A stretch of 64,000 bases of DNA from Chryseobacterium daecheongense (GTDB lineage: Bacteria; Bacteroidota; Bacteroidia; Flavobacteriales; Weeksellaceae), in the NCBI GenBank assembly GCA_027920525.1, contig CP115858.1, forward strand, positions 2,976,001 through 3,040,000, read 5' to 3'. Positions 18,083 through 25,397 of this stretch are shown here, one piece after another (the first letter of the stretch is position 1; the number at the start of each line of letters is the position of its first letter). The notes beneath the pieces are model-generated. The model was not told where the DNA came from, made no database searches, and saw only the letters and a list, made by a program, of their open reading frames with translations. The translations under genes and the position numbers were made by a program.

Positions 18083-18814
18083 CTACCCATTCCTTCCTGT
18101 CTCATCAGGATATAAAGCAGGAAGAGGATCACTCTGCCAGAACTCTTTAGTGTCTGCATCCATAATGGACAATGATCCTGTATAAGCAGCCCCGGTATCC
18201 AGATTCCAGACATTGGCTTTGTGTAGAGGTTCTTTGCTTCCCAGGTCAATAGTAGGGGTATGCCCAATAAATATCTCGTTATACAAAAGCAGCCTTTTAG
18301 GATATAATTCAGAGTTCTTGCTCAGCTTTTTATCCATACAAACAGCCGTTTCCCAAAGCGTCCGATCCCATCGGTAATTACTGGAATAGACCTCTCTTTC
18401 CGGGCCGTGCATTGAAGAATATCCGGCATGAATAAATAAACGGTTCTGATCGTCTACATCATAGTTTTTCATATGCTGAAAAAACTCCAAATGTTGCTGT
18501 AATTCTATTTCGGAATAGGCATCATAACTTTCGATAGTCTTTCTCCCTCCATTATTGAGCCATACTTCAGGAGTTTCTCTGAAAGAAAGCCAGTCTTCAC
18601 ACCAGGCATCATGGTTTCCTTTAATAAAAATACAATCCTGCTTTTTTGAAAGTTCAATCAGAAAGGCAATAATCTGGGAAGATTCACTCCAGCCGTCTAC
18701 ATAATCTCCAAGAAAGATTAATTGATCATCACTTTTTACCTGAGCCCGGTCAAGAACCTGGATCAGCGCTTTAAAACCTCCATGAATATCACCTATTACT
18801 AACTTTCTCTTCAT
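18083..18814 (-). CDS. PPP-type serine/threonine phosphatase-like metallophosphoesterase
   Basis: A 243-residue calcineurin-like phosphoesterase. It has the full metal-binding set: GDIHG (8-12), GDYVDG (about 36-41), GNHD (about 66-69), then IHAG and a later GHTP. Bacterial PPP phosphatases dephosphorylate proteins, nucleotides or RNA ends. The gene begins 2 nt after the kptA stop, so it is co-transcribed with a tRNA/RNA 2'-phosphotransferase and the NAD+/ADP-ribose genes upstream. A role on phosphorylated ADP-ribose or RNA-end intermediates is inference from context. It is the last gene of the run; no clear terminator follows. Confidence 0.88.
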   Translation of the reverse strand: MKRKLVIGDIHGGFKALIQVLDRAQVKSDDQLIFLGDYVDGWSESSQIIAFLIELSKKQDCIFIKGNHDAWCEDWLSFRETPEVWLNNGGRKTIESYDAYSEIELQQHLEFFQHMKNYDVDDQNRLFIHAGYSSMHGPEREVYSSNYRWDRTLWETAVCMDKKLSKNSELYPKRLLLYNEIFIGHTPTIDLGSKEPLHKANVWNLDTGAAYTGSLSIMDADTKEFWQSDPLPALYPDETGRNG

Positions 18815-18816
18815 TT

Positions 18817-19359
18817 TTACTTTGAAATATATTTCGCGTCAACAAAATCCGTCAGCCAGACTCCATTGTCTGAAAGATAGAACTGAATTCCTTCTTCAGA
18901 CATTTTGCCTGTCCGGATGGTCAAAATTACAGGTTTTCCGTGACGCATTCCTACTTTTGTAGCAGTATCTTTATCTGCACTCAGATGAACATGCTGCCTG
19001 CTTCTTTTTTCAATCCCTTTTTCCATAATGGATCTGATATTACTTTCTGCAGTTCCATGGTAGAGATATTCCGGAGGCTGCTGAGGAATCAATGCCAGAT
19101 CTATATTAATAGAGTGTCCCTGGTTAGCTCGTATTTTCGTTTTATCTTCGTTAAAAGCAAACCTTTTTTTGTTATTTGTTTCTACGACCTCATCTAATTC
19201 CTTCATCGTAAAATGCACTCTTTTGCGGGCCGATTTTGTAATCAATTCTTCCACATCCGCCCAACCATTTTCATCTAAATGCAGATGAATTGTTTCTGGC
19301 TGATGACGGAGAATCAGGCTTAAAAATTTACTTATTCTTTTATTTTCTATTTCGTTCAT
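18817..19359 (-). CDS. kptA: RNA 2'-phosphotransferase (Tpt1/KptA)
   Basis: KptA transfers an internal 2'-phosphate from RNA to NAD+, giving ADP-ribose 1'',2''-cyclic phosphate and nicotinamide. The 180-residue length is typical. The N-terminal winged-helix lobe has ISKFLSLILRH (about 9-19, catalytic Arg-His). The ADP-ribosyltransferase-like lobe has IRANQGHS (about 76-83), LYHGT, and RQHVHLS (about 120-126). All hallmark residues are present. In bacteria KptA is thought to act in RNA repair or on ADP-ribose chemistry. Its place among sirtuin, macro, ADP-ribosylglycohydrolase and NADAR genes fits that view. Confidence 0.95.
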   Translation of the reverse strand: MNEIENKRISKFLSLILRHQPETIHLHLDENGWADVEELITKSARKRVHFTMKELDEVVETNNKKRFAFNEDKTKIRANQGHSINIDLALIPQQPPEYLYHGTAESNIRSIMEKGIEKRSRQHVHLSADKDTATKVGMRHGKPVILTIRTGKMSEEGIQFYLSDNGVWLTDFVDAKYISK

Positions 19360-19467
19360 GATTATGTTTTTTATTTAGCAATAATATTCTTCATGATCTG
19401 ATCATACTTGAATTCCTGTTGTTTCAATTATACTTTAAAATATTCACTTATAATATTCATTGCTCTA

Positions 19468-20412
19468 TTACTTACTAAAATATTTTGTCTCCAGCTTTTC
19501 ACATAGTTTTTCAATATCTTCCTTCCTTACCAATTCTGAAATCCAGTCTTCAGGAATATTTTCAAAACCATAATAAATTCCAGCAATTCCTCCTGTTATA
19601 GCCCCTGTAGTATCGGTATCTTCACCTAAGTTAACCGCTTTCAATACCGCTTCAGAATAACTTTCTGAATTCATAAAACACCATAAAGAAGCTTCTAAAC
19701 TGTGTAGAACATATCCTCCGCTTTTAATTTCATCTTCAGTATATTTCCAAATATCATTTTTTAAAAGCCTATCGAAAAGCTTAATTTCATTTGGATTAAA
19801 GCCTTTGATTTCTGCATATTTTAAACTTCTTTTTTGCATAAACTCATATGCTTCTTCTTTTCCTTTCCCTTTTATTAATTAGATAGCAAAAACAATATAG
19901 ATAAAACAGGCAAATACTGAGCGAAAATGGCCATGGGTAATAGCAGAAACTTCTTTAATTGTTTTATAAAGCATGTCGATATCCTCTTGTTTTTCAAGAT
20001 AAAAAGCTAATGGAAGAATTCTCATCAATGAACCATTTCCATTATCTTCCTCAAAGATATTTCCTGAAAATTTTGCGCTTTCGCCTTTTATCAGCCTTGC
20101 AATAGAATATCTTGTTGTTCCGCCAATATCAAAAAGTTTTCCATGAGCCGTCCAATGTCCATATTTATTCCACTTAACAAAACTATGTCCTATTTTCTCT
20201 AAATCATATCCTTTAGTAAGCTCCTCCGCCAGACAAAGTGTTAAAGAGCTATCATCACTCCAGGTCCCTTTAGGCTGATTCCAAGACATATATTCCAAAT
20301 ATCCTTTAACCGGTGATTTCTTTAAATCTTCTCTTTTCTTAAATTCAACAGGAACCCCTAACGCATCTCCAACACAAACGCCGAAAATTCCAGATTTTAC
20401 CACATTCTCCAT
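19468..20412 (-). pseudogene. ADP-ribosylglycohydrolase interrupted by an in-frame TAA
   Basis: Two halves of one ADP-ribosylglycohydrolase (DraG family) lie in the same frame, separated only by a TAA at 19879-19881 (codon 178). Reading through gives a protein of about 314 residues, the usual length. The first half has GDALGVP (15-21) and the metal-binding TWSDDSS (50-56), plus DNGNGSLMRILP. The second half has [14 protein letters not shown] (about 262-275), which supplies the other metal ligands (Asp-x-Asp). Both halves are needed for a dinuclear metal site, so the product should be dead unless the stop is read through or is an assembly error. The ATG overlaps the sirtuin stop as TAATG. Sequence on both sides is intact, so the lesion looks recent. 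Confidence 0.85.
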
Positions 20413-21098
20413 TATGCCATATTTACAAGCTTATCAAACAATAATTTCATTCCCTTTGTTGCACTTTCTTTCATCACTACAGCTCTTTTACCATATCCGA
20501 ACTCCGTTTCATTGGGATTGATAACGATCAAAAGACAATCATCTTTAATTTCATGGATCAGACCTGCTGCCGGATATACCTGCAAGGAAGTTCCGATAAC
20601 AATTAAAATATCTGCTTCTTTTACCTTTTCTCTTGCTACATTGTATAAAGGCACATCTTCTCCAAACCAAACGATAAATGGTCTTAACTGAGATCCGTCT
20701 TCGGCTTTATCACCCTCGTTAATATCATCTTTTTGCTCATAGATCAGGTCTTTGTTATGACTCGAACATGACTTAAACAGTTCTCCATGGATGTGGAGGA
20801 TGTTGCTTGATCCTGCCCTTTCATGAAGATCATCTATATTCTGAGTAATGATTTGTACATCGAAATACTTCTCAAGCTCTGCTAACAGCCGGTGGGCATC
20901 ATTAGGTTCTACTTCATGAAGCTGGCGGCGTCTCTGATTGTAAAACTCCAAAACCAATGCTCTGTCCCTCTTCCAGCCCTCAGGACTTGCCACATCTGTT
21001 ACATTATGATTTTCCCAGAGACCATCTCCGTCTCTGAATGTCTTTATTCCGCTTTCGGCACTAATTCCTGCACCGCTTAATATGGTCAGTTTCTTCAT
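20412..21098 (-). CDS. Sir2-family NAD+-dependent deacylase
   Basis: A 228-residue sirtuin. The NAD-binding [15 protein letters not shown] (9-23), TQNIDDLH (85-92) and catalytic His104 (HIHGE) are visible. Tyr53 and Arg56 (FYNQRRR) form the Y-x-x-R pair of class III SIRT5/CobB-type sirtuins, which prefer acidic acyl groups such as succinyl or malonyl. The zinc module is degenerate: only one Cys (KSCSSH) remains where two CxxC pairs are expected. Sirtuins give O-acyl-ADP-ribose, the substrate of the macro-domain protein encoded just upstream (4-nt overlap, ATGA). The stop overlaps the next ATG by 1 nt. Confidence 0.93.
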   Translation of the reverse strand: MKKLTILSGAGISAESGIKTFRDGDGLWENHNVTDVASPEGWKRDRALVLEFYNQRRRQLHEVEPNDAHRLLAELEKYFDVQIITQNIDDLHERAGSSNILHIHGELFKSCSSHNKDLIYEQKDDINEGDKAEDGSQLRPFIVWFGEDVPLYNVAREKVKEADILIVIGTSLQVYPAAGLIHEIKDDCLLIVINPNETEFGYGKRAVVMKESATKGMKLLFDKLVNMA

Positions 21099-21616
21099 TG
21101 TTTTTCTTTTAATAGTTTGTCATAAATTGCTTCGTTTTCATTATCGAAACAAACGAAAATAATTTTTTCAATCCTTTCTGTCCAAAAATTTTGAACTTCA
21201 TTAATAGCAATTTTTGCTGCTAATTCTTTCGGGAAATGATAAATTCCGGTACTAATGTTCGGAAAAGCTATTGTTTTAGCATCAAGACTCTCTGCTAATA
21301 GTAAAGAATTCCTGTAACAATTAGCTAAAAGCACCGATTCTTTTGCTTCATCACCATTCCAGACCGGTCCCACGGTATGAATAACATAAGTTGCAGGAAG
21401 ATTTCCTGCAGAAGTTACAACCGCCTCGCCCGTTTTACATTTTCCTTGTTTATTTCTTATATGAATACATTCTTCTAATATCTGCTTTCCACCTGCACGA
21501 TGAATAGCCCCATCAACACCACCTCCTCCAAGTAAAGACGAATTTGCCGCATTTACAATAACATCAGCCTTTACTTTAGTGATATCGCCTTTTATTAATT
21601 CAATAAGTGGGCTCAT
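21095..21616 (-). CDS. Macro-domain O-acetyl-ADP-ribose deacetylase
   Basis: A 173-residue single macro domain of the MacroD/YmdB type. The ADP-ribose-binding signatures are [20 protein letters not shown] and [16 protein letters not shown] (about 9-43), with [10 protein letters not shown] and the phosphate loop [11 protein letters not shown] (about 118-128). Such proteins remove acetyl groups from O-acetyl-ADP-ribose and mono-ADP-ribose from acidic residues. The 3' end overlaps the sirtuin ATG by 4 nt, an arrangement that couples the enzyme making O-acyl-ADP-ribose to the one using it. Confidence 0.95.
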   Translation of the reverse strand: MSPLIELIKGDITKVKADVIVNAANSSLLGGGGVDGAIHRAGGKQILEECIHIRNKQGKCKTGEAVVTSAGNLPATYVIHTVGPVWNGDEAKESVLLANCYRNSLLLAESLDAKTIAFPNISTGIYHFPKELAAKIAINEVQNFWTERIEKIIFVCFDNENEAIYDKLLKEKQ

Positions 21617-21642
21617 CTAATTTTAATTTTTGTTTCCATTTT

Positions 21643-22551
21643 TTAATTTATCACCAAAACCGCCTCTTCATCAGACAGCTTAATTTCTACGGTTGCACCA
21701 CTATTGAACTGCAAAAAATCCTGTTCAATTCCATCACTAAATATAAAGCCATTATTTGGCATTAATGACTCTATCACGAGCCTATTTCCTCTTTTTATGC
21801 GCCCACTGCAAATTTCCGTTTGTGTTGCTTTACTTTTGAAAGGTTCTCTCACCGCAAAGTATAGATCATCTTCATTGAGTTCCGGATATTCCAGTTCTTT
21901 AGATCCTAAAATTCCATAGGCCATATTAAAGATCGAGCTTAGCCAGCCGGTACTTCCTGTCTTTGTAGAAACAATAATTCCACTGGAGGAATGCATCTCT
22001 TCTTTTCCGTTCATAACCACCTTATACCTTGCTGAGCTATGGGAAGAAACACCAATGAAAAGATCATTTACAGCCAGGAGCTTTTGCCCGTCATTCAATA
22101 CTGCTTCAGCAAACTTCATTCTCTTTGAACTAAAATTTTCGTTTATAGCAGAGTGAATGCCATCCAGAAAGTTTTTTGTATTAAATGGAAGCAGTACTCC
22201 ATCATACCTTTCTTGGTCAGGATTAATTGCTACGATAGGTATATTTTTAGAGTATTTTGCTACATTCGCTACCAGTCCATCCTGCCCAACCACCACAATT
22301 AAATTCTTTTCAGAGAAAATAAAGGAGGGTATAAATTCTCGTTCTATCACTTTATTTTTAATTACTTTGGAAAGTTTTGTCTGGACTTCAAGAAATGATT
22401 GATAGAACTTTTCATGTTCAATAACATATTCCTGAAAATCACCCCCAGAACTTTCGATATAAAACCGGGCCTGTGCTTTTGTATTGAACCGTTCAATCAA
22501 AGCTTCCAATCTCGTTTTGTTCTTAATAATAATTGCGTATTCTGGTTTCAT
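21643..22551 (-). CDS. Divergent NAD-kinase-like protein
   Basis: A 302-residue protein of the NAD kinase/diacylglycerol-kinase-like fold. The phosphate-binding loop reads VVVGQDGLVANV (about 87-98); NAD kinases usually have GGDGT, so one Gly is Gln, but the catalytic Asp is kept. The NAD-site motif ND (AVNDLFI) stands where NE is usual, and STKTGSTGW (195-203) matches the STPTGSTAY motif. It could phosphorylate NAD+, or another ADP-ribose-type nucleotide, given its neighbours. It lies 26 nt upstream of the macro gene and 49 nt downstream of the SPFH gene, in the same run. Confidence 0.8.
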   Translation of the reverse strand: MKPEYAIIIKNKTRLEALIERFNTKAQARFYIESSGGDFQEYVIEHEKFYQSFLEVQTKLSKVIKNKVIEREFIPSFIFSEKNLIVVVGQDGLVANVAKYSKNIPIVAINPDQERYDGVLLPFNTKNFLDGIHSAINENFSSKRMKFAEAVLNDGQKLLAVNDLFIGVSSHSSARYKVVMNGKEEMHSSSGIIVSTKTGSTGWLSSIFNMAYGILGSKELEYPELNEDDLYFAVREPFKSKATQTEICSGRIKRGNRLVIESLMPNNGFIFSDGIEQDFLQFNSGATVEIKLSDEEAVLVIN

Positions 22552-22600
22552 GGCTTTACTTCAATTGCTTATTTTAAATACTTTTCATTCCTTTCATCGC

Positions 22601-23608
22601 TTAATGCTGTTTTAAGAGATTTTCCAATAAGTCCGGGCTTATATTTAAGTTTCCTATTTTCCCTGCATTTTCAGCAAGCTCTCTAAAAGCCAGTGCAATA
22701 TTGGATCTTGCATCCTGGTTTCCACTCAAAGCACTTAGAACCCTCCAATCCATTTCTTTATATGGTTTCAATGAGGTTTCCAATACATAGCCCTGGGTTT
22801 CAGCTTCTTTTCTGTCATTTTCTGTCTTTTGCTCTATCAGCTGTTTTCTTTGATTTTCAACGGAAATATCAGCAGCAATCTTCATTTCTCTAAGGATCTT
22901 GTTATTTTCCTCCTGCTGGATCTCTGTTTCCATTCTTTTTTCTTCGATCTGTTTTTGTTTTTCCTCAACTGCTATCTCTGTATTCAGCTCAGATTCTTTG
23001 ATCTTTCTTTCCTGCTCCACGGCAAAGTTTCTTCTCTCATAAATGGCTTCATCTGCCTGCTGCTGGAGTTTCTCCCTGGTTTCCGTTTCTAATGCCCTGG
23101 CCATTTCCGGAGTGGTTTGGACCGCCAGAATACTGGCTCCCAATATTTCAATGCCCATCGTTTGGATTGTTTCTGAAGCCTTAAGTCCCACTAAAATATG
23201 TTCCTCGATCTTTTTAGCGGAGCGGATGGCATCTTTTAAACTCATTTCATGGATAAATGATGAAGTAGAAGTCTGTGCCAGGTTAATGATTCTTTGGTTA
23301 AGCTTCTCAATATCATTTTTCTTATATACTCCTGATTCATTAACCGTAAAATCCAATGTATTCGATAAAGCTTTTGGATCAATAATTTTATAGCTGATCT
23401 GTCCCTGGATTTTTACCGTCTGATAATCAAACGTATTTTCATTAAAAATAAACGGCAGATCATTACTTCCCATCGGAATTGCTACAATAGAACTGTTTGG
23501 AGCAAAATAAAAAAATGATAGCCCTCTTCCTTCTCTTACGGTTTTCCCATTTTTAAAATGAAGAACGTAAGTCATTGAATCGAATTTGATGTGTCTGAAA
23601 CCAAACAT
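22601..23608 (-). CDS. SPFH/band-7 family protein
   Basis: A 335-residue protein with an SPFH (band 7) domain at about 15-170. A highly charged coiled coil follows at about 170-265, with repeated Glu/Gln/Lys heptads such as EEKQKQIEEKRMETEIQQEEN. A C-terminal tail (about 275-335) ends with PDLLENLLKQH. No obvious membrane segment or signal peptide is present, which is unusual for the family. SPFH proteins scaffold membrane microdomains or form large cages. It is the first gene of the operon running down to the phosphatase gene, and an inverted-repeat operator lies 25 nt upstream. Its role in ADP-ribose metabolism is unknown. Confidence 0.82.
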   Translation of the reverse strand: MFGFRHIKFDSMTYVLHFKNGKTVREGRGLSFFYFAPNSSIVAIPMGSNDLPFIFNENTFDYQTVKIQGQISYKIIDPKALSNTLDFTVNESGVYKKNDIEKLNQRIINLAQTSTSSFIHEMSLKDAIRSAKKIEEHILVGLKASETIQTMGIEILGASILAVQTTPEMARALETETREKLQQQADEAIYERRNFAVEQERKIKESELNTEIAVEEKQKQIEEKRMETEIQQEENNKILREMKIAADISVENQRKQLIEQKTENDRKEAETQGYVLETSLKPYKEMDWRVLSALSGNQDARSNIALAFRELAENAGKIGNLNISPDLLENLLKQH

Positions 23609-23633
23609 AGCTTGACGTTTTTAAGAGTTAATA

Positions 23634-23654
23634 TTTGTGTTGTTTTTACGCTAA
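23634..23654. promoter_or_regulatory. Candidate NrtR operator, SPFH-led operon
   Basis: TTTGTGT-N7-ACGCTAA is the 21-bp inverted repeat in reverse orientation relative to the other copies. It is 25 nt upstream of the SPFH ATG. Confidence 0.65.
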
Positions 23655-23799
23655 TTAAACAGGACATAAGTTTATCTTGTTTAAAAGAATGTATTCTTCA
23701 TTGATGAACATAACATCCTTCCCGAATGCATATTTTCACTGCTGATTAATATTTTACATTATTGCCTTAACGGATAATAAATCCCTGTCCCGGACCATA

Positions 23800-24342
23800 T
23801 CATTCTTTTAGATCATCCCTGACCTCCATTAAAGCGAACCCTAAAAGATTCTCTCCTCTCCAATGAAGCGGATTTTTTGCTTCAGGATCTGATTCCAGCA
23901 TCCCTATTCCCCAGATCTTATCATAAGGACTTGCTTCAATAATAAGCTTATCATCCGTTGATAACAGAAATTTTTTAAGCTCTGCGTTTTGCGAAAATTT
24001 AAAAAAGTTTCCTCTCTTTACAATTTCATATTTATGCTCATCCCAGATATGATGATCAAAGTTTTTAATCTTTCTTCCTAATCCCTTTGCCTCCTTTGGG
24101 TCATGTGCTTCAATGATAAGAGCTTCGATATCCTTATCATTAAATAGTCTTGCTTTTTCTGCCATCATATAATGCTCTGCCGTTTTATAAATAACTCCTC
24201 CTTCTTCAAATTCAGCCGGATACCACTGACTGAAACACGCCTTCGTGATCTGATCTTTGGCTGTATGACCCCAGAAAAATAAGAATTCCAACTCCTCTTT
24301 ATTTTGAAACTTTTGGATGATATTTTGCAGATTATATTTCAT
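23800..24342 (-). CDS. NADAR-family (YbiA-like) protein
   Basis: A 180-residue NADAR-domain protein. Visible family marks are FLFFWGHT at the N terminus, FSQWYPAEFEEGG, the helix KTAEHYMMAEKARLF, GRKIKNFDHHIWDEHKY, a Lys-rich helix with FKFSQNAELKKFLLST, and the C-terminal GIGMLESDP and GENLLGFALMEVR. NADAR enzymes act on ADP-ribose-like substrates: YbiA is linked to N-glycosidic cleavage in riboflavin intermediates, and other members remove ADP-ribose from guanine. The start is the ATG at 24342, not an upstream in-frame TTG that falls inside the operator. Two operator copies and a good promoter precede it. Confidence 0.93.
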   Translation of the reverse strand: MKYNLQNIIQKFQNKEELEFLFFWGHTAKDQITKACFSQWYPAEFEEGGVIYKTAEHYMMAEKARLFNDKDIEALIIEAHDPKEAKGLGRKIKNFDHHIWDEHKYEIVKRGNFFKFSQNAELKKFLLSTDDKLIIEASPYDKIWGIGMLESDPEAKNPLHWRGENLLGFALMEVRDDLKE

Positions 24343-24343
24343 G

Positions 24344-24364
24344 ATTGCGTTATTATTACACAAA
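24344..24364. promoter_or_regulatory. Candidate NrtR operator 1, NADAR promoter
   Basis: ATTGCGT-N7-ACACAAA. It ends 2 nt from the NADAR start codon and shares four bases with the TACATTTG -7 box. Confidence 0.7.
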
Positions 24365-24393
24365 TGTAAGAGAATACTTTATTTCCCTCCAAA
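24361..24393 (-). promoter_or_regulatory. Promoter of the NADAR gene (TTTG-N21-TAnnTTTG)
   Basis: On the minus strand TTTG (24393-24390) is followed after 21 nt by TACATTTG (24368-24361), the Bacteroidota primary sigma-factor promoter layout. Predicted transcription starts inside operator 1. Confidence 0.7.
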
Positions 24394-24397
24394 TTTA

Positions 24398-24418
24398 TTT
24401 GCGTTAATTTTACACTAA
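24398..24418. promoter_or_regulatory. Candidate NrtR operator 2, NADAR promoter
   Basis: TTTGCGT-N7-ACACTAA, located 54 bp (about five helical turns) from operator 1 and just upstream of the -33 TTTG. Confidence 0.65.
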
Positions 24419-24501
24419 TATCTTTAAAACATTGATTTTCAATTACATTAATTTATTACTGTACATTTTTATTTTAAATAATCCATCGAATAGTTTTATA
24501 A

Positions 24502-24527
24502 AAAAACGGGCTAAAGCCCGTTTTTCA
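24502..24527 (-). terminator. Terminator after the nrtR-like gene
   Basis: Stem AAAAACGGGCT/AGCCCGTTTTT with a 2-nt AA loop, usable in both directions. Confidence 0.9.
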
Positions 24528-24585
24528 TTTGATATGATGATCATTTGTTATTATGTATTTACTTAGAAATATATGGTTTATACTC

Positions 24586-25263
24586 CTATTTGATTTCAAA
24601 ATAAAATCCTTGCTCCTCAAGTTCCTTATATTTCTCCTGATTAAAAGTAAATAGTTTTCCCGGTCTTCCGCTCCCTTCTTTTTTAAGGTTGTTGGTTTCA
24701 TTGAGAAGACCATAGCTCATGATCTTTTTACGGAAATTTCTGCGGTCTATCTCCTGGCCAATGATTGTTTTATAGAGGTTTTCCAGATCAGAAAACGGAA
24801 ATTCCTCATTAAGAAGATTGAAACCAATCGGCTGGTATTGAATTTTCGTACGAAGTCTTTTTAACGCAATATCCAGTATTCCTTTATGATCAAAAGCAAG
24901 CTTTGGAAGCTGATTAACACTGAACCATTGTGCGTCTTCGGCATCGGAATCTGCAAATAGTTCATAGTAAGAAGGGTTTACCAGGCCCAAATAAGCTATA
25001 GAAACTACTCTGTTCCTGGGATCCCTACCCACATTACCAAAAGTATAAAGTTGTTCCAGAAAATCGGGCTTTATGCCAGCCTCTTCATACAGTTCCCTTT
25101 TTACAGCATCATCAAGATTTTCATCATCAAGAACCAATCCGCCCGGTAATGCCCATCCTCCTTTGAAAGGATCAATTTTTCTTTTTATCAAAAGAACCTG
25201 AAGATCCTTCTTATCAAAGTATCCAAATATAACTGCATCTACTGCTACTTTAATATTCTGCAT
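24586..25263 (-). CDS. nrtR: NrtR-type Nudix transcriptional regulator
   Basis: A 225-residue protein with an N-terminal Nudix domain and a C-terminal winged-helix segment, the NrtR architecture. The Nudix box G-x5-E-x7-REL-x-EE-x-GI spans residues 42-64 and is complete, so ADP-ribose hydrolysis may be retained. The winged-helix part (about 145-225) contains FPFSDLENLYKTIIGQEIDR, RRNFRKKIMSYGLL and the GRPGKLFTF hairpin. NrtR proteins sense ADP-ribose and control NAD+ metabolism genes; related family members sense sugars, so the ligand is inferred from neighbours. ATG 25263 is chosen because an earlier in-frame TTG (25290) lies inside the operator. It has its own terminator. Confidence 0.85.
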   Translation of the reverse strand: MQNIKVAVDAVIFGYFDKKDLQVLLIKRKIDPFKGGWALPGGLVLDDENLDDAVKRELYEEAGIKPDFLEQLYTFGNVGRDPRNRVVSIAYLGLVNPSYYELFADSDAEDAQWFSVNQLPKLAFDHKGILDIALKRLRTKIQYQPIGFNLLNEEFPFSDLENLYKTIIGQEIDRRNFRKKIMSYGLLNETNNLKKEGSGRPGKLFTFNQEKYKELEEQGFYFEIK

Positions 25264-25270
25264 AATATAG

Positions 25271-25291
25271 TTTGCGTTGTGAATACACAAA
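25271..25291. promoter_or_regulatory. Candidate NrtR operator, nrtR promoter
   Basis: TTTGCGT-N7-ACACAAA, the best palindrome of the set (one mismatch between the arms). It sits 7 nt upstream of the ATG and suggests autoregulation. Confidence 0.72.
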
Positions 25292-25295
25292 GTTA
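25288..25295 (-). promoter_or_regulatory. -7 promoter box of nrtR
   Basis: TAACTTTG on the minus strand matches TAnnTTTG; its TTTG is the first arm of the operator. A clear -33 element is not seen. Confidence 0.55.
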
Positions 25296-25397
25296 ATGTT
25301 TTGAATTAAAAACTCCACCGTTAAAAAGGCAAAAACCAACAAAATAAAATTTCTTACCTTTAAATTAAAATTATAACCAACTTAAAACTAAACATTT

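Noticed and set aside
19393..19405. Palindrome ATGATC-T-GATCAT between the broken glycohydrolase and kptA
   Set aside because: No second copy and no link to a promoter was found, so it is probably chance in a short AT-rich gap.
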